Positions 34,101 through 45,844 are shown, numbered from the stretch's first letter. The stretch: DNA of 64,000 nt from Symsagittifera roscoffensis (GCF_963678635.1 NC_087071.1:38775858-38839857); one strand, 5' to 3'. Program-made: numbers and translations. The notes: generated by a model from the letters alone, not told the origin.

Positions 34101-34402
34101 AGCGAAAGTTTGTCCTAGCTGTTTTCAGACAATAATTACATTTTGGGCCATGAGGGTACAACCTCATACGAATTTTTAATGCTGGGAATTTACAACATTG
34201 GGAATTTACATGAAAGTGGTCAATATGAACGATTCAGACTATAATGCATTGCATAGGGGGTAATTTAGGTTCCTACTTTCAAAAGGGTCATGGGGGTACT
34301 ACCAATTAAAATTTGAAAACTGCACATTTTTGATATTTTTCGATTTTTAGCACTATAAAGTTCTTGTTTTAAATGAACTGCACATTGGATATGACTTGGT
34401 TG
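31153..34402. other. Non-coding stretch between gypsy and BEL elements
   Basis: No gene is supported. A short GC-richer patch at 33780-34000 has overlapping frames on both strands without domains; it could be part of a decayed 3' LTR of the adjacent BEL/Pao element but I found no match to the other flank. A CTCAGATTCGTCAATG phrase at 33070 resembles the array at 13760-15560. Confidence 0.45.
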
Positions 34403-35346
34403 CTATACTGGTAGCTTCCGCAGCTTTGCGACTGGGCGTATATATTCACCAGTTGTGGTCTTCACTTTTACCACTCGAACAATCGAGTCATTTCCAGGAT
34501 AAACTTCTATGATTCGTCCAGTTTTCCAGTCTAGCAGTCGTTCATTGTCTTCGGCAAGTAGGACTAGGTTGCGAACTTTAAATTCTGGGCCATCCGTGAA
34601 CCATTTTTTCCGTATTTGTAGCGTTATGAGGTAATCCCTTTTCCAAACTTTCCAGAAATCCTTGATCATATTCTGTATTAGTCGATATCGTACATTGGTT
34701 GAAACTTGGATGTCAGCAGAGGGAAGAGTTAGCAATGATTCCCCTATCAGAAAATGAGCGGGTGTCAGCGGAGATGGGTCGTTAGGATCACTTGACATTG
34801 GATACAATGGTCGTGAGTTTAAGACAGCTTCAATTTGATTAAGAATTGTAAGAAATTCTTCAAAACTGAGACGTTGCAGTCCTATAACTTTTCGCATATG
34901 TCTCTTTTAAAGCTGCTTCCCAGAGTCCTCCGAAGTGAGGAGCACAAGGAGGGATGGTGACCCATTCAGTTCCTTGGCTATTGACGAAACTAACACCTGA
35001 TTTGTCCGTTCCATTTTTGTCGAGCAGTTCCTTGATTTTGATCAGATCATTTCGAGCCCCGATAAAATTGCTTCCATTGTCACTTAAGATCTTCTCAGGT
35101 TTGCCACGGCGTGCAGTAAATCGTTTCAATGAAAGAATGCATGCTTCTTTGGTTAGACGAGTAACCATTTCCAAATGAATAGCTTTTGTCGCGAGACAAA
35201 CAAAGACGGCAACATAAATTTTTGAGACCCCTGCTTCCTTAATTTCAAAGGGACCAGCAAAGTCTATTCCCCATTGAGCAAATGGTTTTGCGGGTGTTAT
35301 TCTTTCTGTAGGAAGATCAGCCATGAATTGACAAGTAGGTCGCTGA
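34403..35346 (-). pseudogene. BEL/Pao integrase core and C-terminus, two frames
   Basis: The first frame (to about 34900) holds ADLPTERITPAKPFAQWGID and the DDE-core residues FAGPFEI (D), LSDNGSNF (D) and GGLWEAALKE (E). The second frame (34403-34897) overlaps it by a frameshift and holds NSRPLYPMSSDPND, LTPAHFLIG and the C-terminal DUF5641-like domain ending VAKLRKLP. The three catalytic acids are present, but the frameshift near 34900 truncates the protein. Confidence 0.85.
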
Positions 35347-36639
35347 CTAAATCGGACACATCATGCATCTTCTAATGAACTGTCGAACTAGATCACGGCC
35401 TCCGATTATCCAAATTTCCTCTCTCATTGTGTTCAGTACTAATTGCCCCCCGCCATGAAGAGTATCTTCATGATATTGGCGTATAAGTAGGGAAACTAAA
35501 TCAGATTTTTTCGAAACGAGTATTGGAAACTTCTTGTCTGTTGGGTAGTTCGATTGTGAAAGTCTGCCTCCAACTCTTAGTAGATCGTAATCCTTGTCAA
35601 AAAACGGACTAAGATTGAGTAGTTTCGATGTTTTACTCAGCTCCCTTTTCATCTTCAGACAATTTAGCTCTGATTTGAAGTGTGTTTCTTGGTCTAAACG
35701 AAGAATTAGCACTTTTGCCATGATTCTATTTTTACGACTAAGACAATTTTCTTCAAGTTGTACCTCCGATGTCCGCTTACATCTGAGCCGCTTCCGATAG
35801 TTTGTCGATATTCTATGCTTAAGATGTTGAACAAATGATAGTACATAGCATGCGATGCGTACTGTCTTGTTCCAAGTGCTGTAGTCCTTTAAACGAAAAA
35901 TTCCATCCGTCATTTCTTCGTTTTGAGCATGATTTGCTAGAACAGTTCGAATTTGTTCAGTTTCTGCATTAGTCTTGGCTTTGACAGTTCGTTTTTCAGG
36001 TGCTTCAACTAGAGATGGTAGTAGGTTGGGCCAGTGCCTTTCATCTTTGGTCAGCCAATCTGGTCCATTCCACCAGAGTGAGGAAGATATTAATGTGTCA
36101 GCTAATACACCACGAGAGGCTAAATCAGCTGGATTTACTGCTGTTGGCACGTGTTTCCAATCACTTCTCGGTAGGGTCTCTTGTATTTGTGAAACTGTGT
36201 TTGCAACAAAAGTGTTCCACGTTCTTGGAAGTTGAGCAAGCCATTGCAAGACAATTGTTGAATCAGTCCAGGCGTGTGAAGTTATCTTGAGATTTGTTTT
36301 CCTCAAAATTGAATGAACTGATTCAAGAAGTTTGGTAGCTAAACTTGCACCGCAGAGCTCTAATTTGGGAACAGAGATTGCTTTGACCGAAGCAACCTTT
36401 GTTTTGGAGGTCAGTAGGTACGCAAAAGTTTTGCCATCATCATTGGTAATTCTTGCATAGATTGCGGCTGCATATGCTTTTTCGGAAGCATCACAGAATA
36501 CGTGAAGTTGAACCTCCTTTATTGGATGTGAGCTCATAGATCTTGGTATCTGTAGTTCCAGTAGTTGAGGCAAAGTTCCGGTCAACTTATACCATTTTTC
36601 CTTGGTTTTCTGATCGACTTCAGAATCCCAATCAAAACC
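35347..36639 (-). pseudogene. BEL/Pao RNase H and integrase N-terminus
   Basis: RNase H landmarks: QLHVFCDASEKAYAAAIY (Asp), PKLELCGA (Glu), HAWTDSTIVLQWL (Asp), HVPTAVNPADLASRG. It continues with the integrase zinc finger (HEDTLHGGGQLVLNTMREEIWI and CMMC). The frame closes at a TAG (35347-35349) because of a two-base shift in a TGTG tract just before the SQRPTCQ segment of the integrase. Confidence 0.88.
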
Positions 36640-37814
36640 TTGGACTCATAGCTGTTGCATGAGACATTTGAAATTGATGATGAATGGAGCTAGCCATCCC
36701 ATCGGATCAAACAATTTTGAAATTGTGGACAGAAGAGTTCTCTTTGTAAGCAGTTTCAGCTCTAGTAAGGCAGTTGAAAAACAGAAGATATCCTTATTGG
36801 GCTTCCAACTGACTCCTAGCGCCGTGATTTTGTATTCGTCAGAGAAAAGTTCCAGCACATCCGATTTTTCGCGGAGATATTCTGGCAATCCTTCGATTAT
36901 TTTAGCATTGCTTGAAGTCCATTTTCGTAGAGGGAATTCATGAGAGTTCAGCTCTTCGCATAAACCAGAGATGAGTCTTTCTGCTTCATGCATATCATTA
37001 GCGCCACCAAGAAAGTAGTCTACATAGAAACAATTTTTGAGACTTTCTTTGATTGATCTGCTACTTCATTGAGGCATCTTGTTGAGTGAAAAGCTGACGA
37101 AGCTATTCCATATGTAACAGGTGTCATCCTGAGATGCTTGATTTCATCCGATTTATTTGATCTCCAAATTATGCGATGGAAATCCTTCGATTTGTCCTCT
37201 AGAGCAACTTGGCGGTACATTTTTGCGATATCTGCTGATAAAGCAATTGGGTAGAACCTGAAGCGCATGATTATCGAGTAGAGGTCGTCTTGTACCGTGG
37301 GACCAACCATCAAAGTTTCGTTGAGTGAGTGTCCGGTTGATGTTGTTGCAGATCCGTCGAAAACTACACGTAGCTTTGTGGTAGTAGAATCTTCCTTGAA
37401 AACGCAGTGATGTGGCAGATAATATACGCTATCAACTGGTTTTTCGATTTCTCCAGGCGGTATGTACTCCATATGCCACATATCGAGAAATTCGTCTATG
37501 AATGCGGTATAGCGATCTTTTAGTTCTGGATTCTGTTCCAGTCGTCGCTCGAGATAATTGAATCTGCGTTTTACTTCTGCTAAACTGTCGCCAAGTTGAC
37601 TATTGGGCTTGAAAAGCAGCTGCACGGTGACTCGTCCATTTTGTAGTATGGTTGTTTCCTTAAAGTGAGATTCACATCGATCTTCTTCTGTTGTTGTCTT
37701 TTTGAAATCAGGAATTTCTTCTAATTCCCAAAATTTCCTTAGACTATCGTCAATAGACACATGAAATGACTTGAAGAAGGTTGTTAGAGGACCGGGTGTT
37801 CTGCCGCTAATCAT
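36640..37814 (-). pseudogene. BEL/Pao reverse transcriptase, broken
   Basis: Shows BEL landmarks: YLPHHCVFKEDSTTTKLRVV, FDGSA, LNETLMVGP, ALSADIAKMYRQV and MTPVTYGIASSAF. A one-base frameshift in an A run near 37045 breaks the frame just before the catalytic box. That box reads YVDY and not YVDD, so a catalytic Asp is gone. The frame resumes to GVSWKPNKD..FDPMGWLAPF and meets TGA near 36647, again where a Trp is conserved. Confidence 0.88.
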
Positions 37815-39647
37815 TCAACCAAATAGAGTGTCAAGTGGATAAAGCTTGTCTGTAAGCTTAATCTTTTCGCAGCCAACAATGTCGTTGTAGACATCACAGC
37901 CTAGGATTATATCGATTTCCTTTGGTTTATCAAAGTCTGGGTCCGAGAGCTTAAGATGTGTGATATCTAAACTGTTCGGTAAATTCACCCGTTCTCTGGG
38001 CAGGTAGCCAGAAAGTTTTTGAAGAGTGAAGGCTTCAATATGTAGAGATTGATTCTGAGAATCCTTTGTTTCCAGATTGACAGAACCAGATTTAGCAGTT
38101 TTTGCTCCTCCGCCAACTCGAGTTAGTTGAACAGTCAGTTTTTTTATTGGTAGCTTGAGTCGGTTAGCACAGCTGGTTGTAACGAAACTGCATTCAGATC
38201 CGCTGTCCAGTAAGGCTCGACAATTGTGATAACCGCCATTTGCAGTTTTCACCTCAATTAGTACAGTTCCCAGTATGGCAGTGGCACCGGTAGTACCCCC
38301 GTGACCCGCAAACTCATTTTCAGGTCCCGGTTGCTTGTTTGGGTCTGTATGGATGTGAAGTAACGAGTGATGACCCTTTCGACAGGTTTGGCACGTTGAC
38401 TTCGACTTGCACTCATGACCTTGGGACAGGCAATTGAAGCATAATCGCTTTGATTTGGCTTCTTGTCTTCTATTGGAAATAGACATTTCCTGAAATTTTG
38501 TGCATTGATACACGCGGTGATCACCACTGCAGCATGGGCAGATGATCGTCTTAACAGAGTTTGTGTGGTATGTCTGTACCTTGTCATCTTTTTTAGAGTT
38601 TCCAGATTGGTCTGAATTTCCTTGATGATTTTTTCTATGAATTGAAGGTAACTGGAGGTCCTTCGTAGCTTCTAGGGCGCGAGATCGTCCCTCCAAGAAC
38701 TTCTTCATCTGTTTGATTTTTGGCACGTCACTTCCCGCGCAGGAAAGTTCCCATTGTCTTCTAGTTTCAGGATCTAATTTCTTGACCAAAACGTGAACCC
38801 AGATCAAATCGCATTGATCAATTTTTAGTCCAAGTCCTGTCAGTGCCATCGTGTTTTCTGTGTAGGTATTAATCAAGCGACGTATTGCAGCGGATGACTC
38901 ATGCTTCATTGGAGTGAACTCAAAAATTGCTTCCAAGTGAGCGTGTGAGATCATCTTGACATCAGCATATCGATCCTTTAGAAGTTCCCTTGCGACTGAG
39001 TAGTTCGCGTTTGTAGTAGGCAAGTGGGATAGCAAACGAAACGGTTCATTCTTGAGGGCACCCTTTAGGTATTGCAGTTTGTGAACATCAGACAGCGATG
39101 CATTTGAGTGAACTGCTCCATCAAAGGAATCTAAGAAAGGTAGCCTTTGATCATACCTTCCGCTAAATGTTGGCGAATTCAGTTTCGGCAACTTCAAGCA
39201 AGTATCTTGGTTTCGGCCAGCAACACGTTGGGAAGTGGATTTGTAGGATCCTGTTCCGCTTGCGCTGTCGTCATCTTTGACCGATTCAGTTGAATATTTT
39301 CCTCGGTCATCTAACATAGTTGTGATCATTTCCATCAAACAATCTACTTGAAGGTAGATTTTCTCAGCTTCTTCCAATTCAACTTCAAGTGCATCTTCAT
39401 CATCATTTAGAACATTTGAAATTTGCTGATTAAGCTCTTCCAGTTCCTTTTTCTTTCGTTCGCGCATCGTGAGATTGGCCTTGAGAGTTCCAATTTCCTT
39501 GTAGGTTAGAGCAGATGCCTCTTTGTTGAAGATTGCTGAGACGGCATTTTCCGGTCGGGTAATGACACCGATGTTAGCACTTCTTGATCGCTTCAAAGCA
39601 GGAAGAGTGAGCGTCACGTTGCTCATGTCACTAGCAGGTGATGACAT
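37815..39647 (-). CDS. BEL/Pao gag and aspartic protease
   Basis: 610 codons. N-terminal coiled-coil-like region (ERKKKELEELNQQ), the DUF1759-type gag block beginning LPKLNSPTFSGRYDQR, then CCHC-like knuckles (CPCCSGDHRVYQC and CFNCLSQGHECKSKSTC). The protease of the DUF1758/A17 type has its catalytic Asp in ALLDSGSECSFV. The frame ends with TGA at 37815-37817 where the family normally has the Trp of an FGW motif and continues in frame into the RT segment; the frame is otherwise intact. Confidence 0.88.
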   Translation of the reverse strand: MSSPASDMSNVTLTLPALKRSRSANIGVITRPENAVSAIFNKEASALTYKEIGTLKANLTMRERKKKELEELNQQISNVLNDDEDALEVELEEAEKIYLQVDCLMEMITTMLDDRGKYSTESVKDDDSASGTGSYKSTSQRVAGRNQDTCLKLPKLNSPTFSGRYDQRLPFLDSFDGAVHSNASLSDVHKLQYLKGALKNEPFRLLSHLPTTNANYSVARELLKDRYADVKMISHAHLEAIFEFTPMKHESSAAIRRLINTYTENTMALTGLGLKIDQCDLIWVHVLVKKLDPETRRQWELSCAGSDVPKIKQMKKFLEGRSRALEATKDLQLPSIHRKNHQGNSDQSGNSKKDDKVQTYHTNSVKTIICPCCSGDHRVYQCTKFQEMSISNRRQEAKSKRLCFNCLSQGHECKSKSTCQTCRKGHHSLLHIHTDPNKQPGPENEFAGHGGTTGATAILGTVLIEVKTANGGYHNCRALLDSGSECSFVTTSCANRLKLPIKKLTVQLTRVGGGAKTAKSGSVNLETKDSQNQSLHIEAFTLQKLSGYLPRERVNLPNSLDITHLKLSDPDFDKPKEIDIILGCDVYNDIVGCEKIKLTDKLYPLDTLFG

Positions 39648-39704
39648 TTTTAACTTTCCTCTTTGTTTCTAATCTTTGGTTCGTTCGTGAGTCGCGTTGC
39701 ACCA

Positions 39705-40623
39705 AAAATGTTGTGCAGCAAAAGTTGGGAAACGAAAAATCACCAATCTGACTGAATAAAACTAGTGATTCGCAAAGAGTGTAAATTATTTCATGAGTTA
39801 TAGATAGAAGCCAATTGATTTTTGTTAAATGCGGTTTTAAATAAGTAAATCAGTTCAATCGTAGATTTAGTTCAAGTAGAAAGCTGAGATGTCTTTTTAG
39901 GCTTCAACAACTCTAGACATGCTCGAAATATGTTCGTAACCTTGAGAAAGTTCAGATTGAAGAAAATGACTGTAATTTTGATGTGTAGGAAGACTCTGAG
40001 CTCATTTCTCGAACATGCTCTTGGACTGATTTTTGCGCGCTCGTTAAAATTCATCTATTATGATGAAATCAAAAAGACGAATCATTTCAAGCATCGCAAA
40101 TAATTTAACACTCAGATATTCCAAATTGGTTTTAGGAAAGCTAAATGTTCATACTCCTTACCTATACGTCCCAAAATAAGACATCACGATTGATATCGAC
40201 TGAAATCAGGTGAACAATTACGTGAATTTATAGAAGACTGAAAAATTGAAGACTTACAAAAAACAGAAATGCTAAGAAGTTTCGTTTTATTTCTTTCTTC
40301 GAACCACGCACCAAGAAACACAAAACTTAACACATAGGCGACGCAGAGCTTCGCACCGCCTTCGTCGCTTATAAACATACAATGACAACCTAGCAAAACA
40401 GATTGAGGCAGACGCAAACCGCTAACTCGAAAACGGATTTTTGAATGTTCAGAAAAAATGTATCTACCAAAAATTTCATATTTTTGTCTGGAGTAGAGTC
40501 CACGTTTCGAAAAACAAAAGCATGCCAAAAATACAATCGAAAGTTAAATTTGTCTGGAAACACAAAGTACGAGGCGGTAAAAAAAGACAACTTTTGAGCA
40601 GCCACCCGCTAAGGGAAAAAATC
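39705..40623. other. Probable 5' LTR remnant of the BEL element, then unassigned DNA
   Basis: The bases next to the primer site should be the 5' LTR of the BEL/Pao element on the minus strand, but its outer end is not visible. Frames at 39872-40605 show no domain. Confidence 0.4.
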
Positions 40624-40843
40624 ACCAATCAGTAGTAGCGACGGGCGGTGTGTACAAAGGGAAGGGACGTAATCCGCAGTAATTGTTGACTACCGGGTAC
40701 TAGGAATTCCTGGTTCACGTGTGCAAGTTACAACATTTAATCCCCTTCGCGCAAATGAATTTTAGGTGATTACACGGACCAAATACGCCGAGGTTATCCC
40801 TCAATATAAATTCACCTTGTAGCGCGTGCAGTCCAGGACATCT
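40624..40843 (-). rRNA. 18S rRNA 3'-region fragment, divergent (pseudogene)
   Basis: On the minus strand it contains GATTACGTCCCTTCCCTTTG then TACACACCGCCCGTCGCTAC, the near-invariant end of eukaryotic small-subunit rRNA, preceded in order by GAACCAGGAATTCCTAGTA, AAGGGGATTAAATGTTG and ATGTCCTGGACTGCACGCGC, all homologous to 18S helices 41-44. Many positions that are conserved in animals are changed or lost. It is cut off on both sides, so it is a fragment and not a working gene. Confidence 0.85.
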
Positions 40844-41640
40844 GAGAGTACAACTCTCAATCACAACTCCTGAGGAAACCCTGACAGAGCATAACTTCAA
40901 ATATGGGAACTTCAAATTTAAAATTTAGTTCTTTGCAACTTTTTGAAATAATTATAAGAAACGTTTTACCTCGCAAACTACAACGATTTCAGCAGTCATA
41001 TTCAAAGGCAAGATTCGCAACCCCTGAGAGTACCCTCACATTCTCAAACAAATGGATTGAGATTTTCAAAGTACTGGAACTTTTTTAAAATCCAAGTTTT
41101 TTGAAAATTTTCGAAAAAAGCATACAAAGCGTCATATCTCGAAAACTACAAGGATCTGAGCAGTCATATTTAGAGGCAAACTTTTCAATTCCCGAGAAAA
41201 CCCCGACAGCCTTAAATACAGGGCTAAGAATTTCAACTTTCAAAAACAGTTAAATTTAACTTTCTGAAAATTTTGTGATAAAATCACAAAAACCGTCATG
41301 TCTCCGAAACTACAAGGATTTGAGGAGTCATAATTGAATGCAAAAATCGCAATTCCTAGTAGTACCCTGACAAAGCCTAACTATACAGATTGGAACTTCA
41401 AACTTTGTGAAATTTCTCTATCCAACTTCTTTGACCAATAAAAAAAAAAGAAACAAAAAATCTCAGCTCGGAAACTAAGAGCATTTGAGCAGTCGCATTG
41501 GAACGCAAGATTTGCAATTTGGAACGCCTGAGATCCTGAGAGTATCCTCACAGCACCCACCTACAAGGTTGGGAATTTCCATTCTTTTTTTAGCTTTTCA
41601 AAATTTAAACTTTCTGAAAAATTAAAAAAAAATCATGGGA
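40844..41640. repeat. Degenerate tandem array, unit about 165 bp
   Basis: Five diverged units share TCTCGAAAACTACAAGGATT, GAGCAGTCATATT, GGCAAGATTCGCAA, CCTGAGAGTACCCTGACA and a following AACTTCAAA..AAATTT run. The right end is interrupted by the LINE; related text (CTCAAAAACTACAAAGATTT) reappears at 45713-45785, after the LINE. Confidence 0.75.
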
Positions 41641-41751
41641 CATCATACCTGGCAAACGAAAAAGAAATGAGCTAAGAAACAGTCGCGTAGTTCTTTTACG
41701 TTCGCTGCATAAAATCTTCGTTTAAAATACGTTCGCTTTCAACAATTCAAT

Positions 41752-42671
41752 ATGGCCTTACTGCAAAAACTTTCTTTGACGGATTTGAATAATGGAGACT
41801 CTGTTACATTACTTCTGAGCAGTTAATAAAACAGATCGATTCCCAACAGACTGAAATTACAGAATTACGGGGTGAGAATGACAGGCTTCTTTATGACAAC
41901 CATGAGTTGGAAAAAAGAGTTAAGGAAATGGAAAGGTATTCCTCATTTATGTGTTTAACATTTCATGGAGTGTCGGATGGTGGTGAGTACCCTGTCCATT
42001 CAATTGTGAAGATACTAAGGTCAGCAAATATTTCAATTCAGCCCCAGGACATCGTATCGTGTCATTATTCACCAGGGAAGGATCGAAATCGTCCGATTAT
42101 TGCCAAATTTTTGTATTATCACCAGCTAGATGCTGTTTGGAATAAGAGATTCGATTTTTGGGATGATTCAACGGGAAATAAAATTCATGTGAACGAACGA
42201 TTGGCAGAAAAAGAAAGGGAAATTATGAACTACTGAAGACGGGACAAAAATCTGCTAACATCAACTCATAAGAATCAATTCCAGATTAAGAAGTACAGTT
42301 CATATGGCAGATGGCAACCAATTGATAACAAGAAGGATGTTGATATTTATATGGGAAATGATATCTCAGTAACTACTGACAATAAAAAATATACGGATGT
42401 TATTCAAAATGCTGCTGATTCCGACGATGTTCAATATCGAAAATCTTCTTCTTTTTTGGGAACTCCGGTGAAAAGGAAAAGGAACGTGGCTTTTAGATCA
42501 CCGGATAAGCATGAATCGCAAAATGATACACAAGAGCGGAAACTTGATAAATTATGCTGTTTGGTGGAAAAACTCATTGAAAGCCATTCTCCACCTCCTA
42601 AGAAAATGACTACTAGTGGTGATGTTGTTAGCGATGATAATATGGGCAGCAACGAAGAAAAATCAACCTGA
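41752..42671 (+). pseudogene. LINE ORF1, broken
   Basis: Starts at an ATG (41752), shifts frame near 41815, and then shows a coiled coil (EITELRGENDRLLYDNHELE, then KRVKEMERY) and a block with DIVSCHYSPGKDRNRPIIAK, the RRM-like part of ORF1 proteins. TGA at 42234-42236 breaks it, and a further open part runs to 42671 with a basic TPVKRKRNVAFRSPDKHE segment. It would bind the element RNA. Confidence 0.75.
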
Positions 42672-42756
42672 AAATTAAAAATAGTTTCTGAATATCAGAA
42701 AAACATCTTTTTTTTTCTGTAATAAAGCTTTATTTTTGAATTTCAAGGGATTTCTA

Positions 42757-45564
42757 ATGGGTAACGACGGGGTCATACTTTCTTTAAACATTCAATCACT
42801 GCGCAACCATCATGACCAATTAAATTCTTGTTGCTTCACTAAAATGGCAGCCATATGTCGTTGCCTTATGCGAAACTTGGTTAAGTGACAATGATCCCTT
42901 GGAACTTAATATCTTAGACGGCTACCAAAAAGGTATTTTTGTTAACCGGCAGAAAAGTAGGGGTGGGGTTTTAGCATTTTTCATAAAAGATCATTTTGAC
43001 TTTTCGCACGAAATTTTATCGAATGAACTAGAGAATGTTGTCTTAACTTTCAGTCTAGGTAGTAAACAGAAATTAAACGTTTGTATGATGTATCGACCGC
43101 CATCAATCAATTCAAAGCATTTAACGCAATTTGAGGATTTACTCGTGAAATTGAATTCAAAACAATGTCAGAACTCAACCATTGTGAGAGATATGAACTT
43201 AGACATTCTGGACGTGTCGCGCAATTCTCGGTTAATTGAGGAATATAAAGTGATACTTAGTTTTTCTGGATTCTTCATATCAAATAGTGAAGCAACAAGA
43301 GAAACCGCATCTAGTTCTACCTGTATTGATCATATCATCAGTAAAAATGATATGAGCTTAACTACTTTAAAAACTTCTTTAAGTGATCATTATGCGCTAG
43401 TTACCTCTATTGGACCTTTTTGGGCGATAGTGACTATTTTAAGATAGGTCGAAACTTGAAAATCTTGAACAAAAATGAAAATATTTTGAAATTCCTGTTT
43501 TGCATGAAAACCTCAATAATTGCAATTTGGAAACAATTGATGACATGTTAACCGATTTAACAAAATTATGTCTGGTTGTTTTCGACCGTTTTTGCCCCCA
43601 ACAAACATAACTAAGGAAAAAACACCAAGACTGGATCACCAATGATATCATGAGAATGTGTAATAAGAGAGATCGTCTTCATGCCAAAATGATTAAGAAA
43701 CTTTCACTTGAGAACATTGATTGCTTCCGAATGTTTAGCAATAAGGTAAAAGAGGTAAATAGGCGTGCTCAAAGAGACTATCATGATAAGAAAATTGAAA
43801 ACTGTACATCATCAAAACAAATGTTTCAAACTTTTAATCTTTTTTTTGCGGAAAACAAAAACCAGCCCAAAAAGATATTGAACCAAACTTACTTTATGAT
43901 TTTTTCGTCAATATTGGTAAACACCTGAGCAATTCTATGCCACCTGCTGGTTCTGCTTCTCAAAAATTAGACAGAAACATATCAAGTTTTGTAATTTTTA
44001 AAACGGATGAACATGAAGTTTTTAAAGTTTTAGGGGCCTTAAAAACTAAAACTTCAAGTGGTCATGATGGTCTTTCAACTATAATCATTAAATTACTTTC
44101 ACCAGTCATATATGTTTTCCTGGCAAACACTTTTAAGAAATGTTTTGATACAGCATATTTTCCAGATGCTTGTAAAATTGCAAAAATTGTCACTTCTCTG
44201 AAAGAAGGAGACAGAGAAAACCCCAGTAATTATTGACCTATTAATCTTTTGACAGTTTTCAGAAAAAAAATTTTGAAAAAATAATTTTTAAAAGAATGCT
44301 AGTTTTCATTAACAAAAACAATATTATAATACCGGAACAGTTTGGTTTCCGCGGAAAACACTTTTTGTATCCATGCTATCCTTTGAGTTACTGAATTCAT
44401 GCAAAAAACGATTGAGACAAAAAATATGGGCTTGGCACTTTTTATTAATCTAAGAAAGGCATTTGATACAGATAACAATTGCATTCTTCTGGAAAAATTA
44501 TGCGCGTACGGCTTTCAAGGAAAATTCAACAAATTGATATCAAATTATTTGACAAACAGACAACAATTTGTTGTTAATTCGAACGGTACTTCTAGGCAAC
44601 AGGTAATATCGTACGGAGTTCCGCAGTGCTCTGTTCTTGGACCCCTTTTTTCTTACTTTACAATAACGACATAAATAAAATTGTTTCGAAATCGGAATTT
44701 AGTCTTTTTGCGGATGAAACTGCTATTCTTGCTTCTTTCCCAACGGCAAGGGTAAATGATTACTTTAAAAATGATTTGCTGAAAACAGATGACTGGTGTG
44801 TGCGAAATAAACTGTCGATAAGCTCTACAAAATGTAAAACCTTACCATTTGGTAAACAATGTTTGGATTATGACTTTTCACTTGCGGGTGAAAACATAGG
44901 ATTTACAAATTGTTTCAAAAACTTTGGTGTTATCATTGATAGTCAGCTCAAATTTACATATCATATTGAAACTGTGTGCAGAAAACTAGGCCGATTTAAC
45001 GGAATTATGTATCAGGGCAGGGTAGCTTTTTCTCGAAAACTGCTGTTAAAGTTCTACCTGGCATATGATGTACCTATAATTTCATATGGTCTGCTTGTCT
45101 ATGGGAGTACTAGCAAAACAAAATTAGAAAAAAATTATATCTGCCAAAAAAGAATTCTCCGTACTATAGTCTTCAAACGCAAAAACAAACACATAACAAC
45201 AAAGTTTAATGATCTGGGCATTGATACAGTTCATGAAATTTATTTAACTCAACTTTTTAAAGAAACCATTTTTCAATATTTAAAACGTTCACCTCTTGAT
45301 TTTCTAAACGTCAGTAGTTTTAGTAATAAACTAAATACACCTTCTACTTCTAACGGAATGATTCCGTTTTATCGCTGTAGGACCAAAACTATGGAAAACT
45401 CACTTTCATGCAAAATTGTTAAATGTTTCAATTTTTTGATGTCAAATAAACTCCTACCCGATAAGATCGAAACGTACTCTCAAGAACAGCTGTCAAAATT
45501 TTTAAAGGTTTTCAAAAGAAATTACATTTTAGACAATGTACAGCTGGTCGACAATTTTTTCTGA
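42757..45564 (+). pseudogene. LINE ORF2 (endonuclease and reverse transcriptase), broken
   Basis: Endonuclease landmarks: LNIQSLRNHHDQL, ALCETWL, NRQKSRGGVLAFF, DMNLDIL (with Arg in place of the usual Gly of GDxN), CIDHIIS and SDHYALV. RT landmarks: GDRENPSNY followed by TGA (44235-44237), LFINLRKAFDT (a catalytic Asp changed to Asn), GVPQCSVLGPLF and FADET (in place of FADDT). A frameshift occurs in a T run near 44647, with others near 42840, 43440, 43920 and 44270. Catalytic and frame losses together make it inactive. The C-terminal part (45000-45564) is open. Confidence 0.85.
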
Positions 45565-45844
45565 TTGTTTACCCGTTGTTGTTACTTAATTGTGATAGTT
45601 ATCCAGGAGGGTAGCTACTTGTTAGGTTGAAAAGCCAGTTCTAGCTATCCTGATGCAGTGAGTGATTACGTATGTATTTCTTCACTGCATCGAATAATTG
45701 AATTGAATTGAACCTCAAAAACTACAAAGATTTGATCTGTCACAAGGATTTGATCACAAAACTACAAGGATTTGATCTTGCGAGATATCACTAATTTCTC
45801 TCAAGCAAAATGATAGATTGTAATGGAACTGGGGAAATCGATTT

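Larger units (their letters stand above)
34403..39704 (-). mobile_element. BEL/Pao LTR retrotransposon, decayed, LTRs not resolved
   Basis: Gag, protease, RT, RNase H and integrase follow in the BEL/Pao order on the minus strand. Upstream of gag a primer-site-like sequence TGGTGCAACGCGACTC (39689-39704) follows GCACAACATTTT, the expected end of a 5' LTR. I could not find a matching second LTR near 33500-34400. At least three frameshifts and two TGA stops interrupt the coding part. Confidence 0.85.
41752..45715 (+). mobile_element. Non-LTR retrotransposon (LINE, CR1/L2-like group), dead
   Basis: Two ORFs (ORF1 nucleic-acid-binding type, ORF2 endonuclease plus RT) end in a 3' tail of GAATTGAATTGAA repeats at 45700-45715. 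The apurinic-type endonuclease and the simple-repeat 3' end suggest the CR1/L2/Jockey side of the LINE tree; the exact clade is not certain. It interrupts the degenerate tandem array. Confidence 0.8.

Noticed and set aside
1090..44237. Reassignment of TGA to tryptophan
   Set aside because: The intact ferredoxin and LMF genes use TGG for every Trp, the giant frame ends in TGA, and TAA/TAG stops also break the elements.
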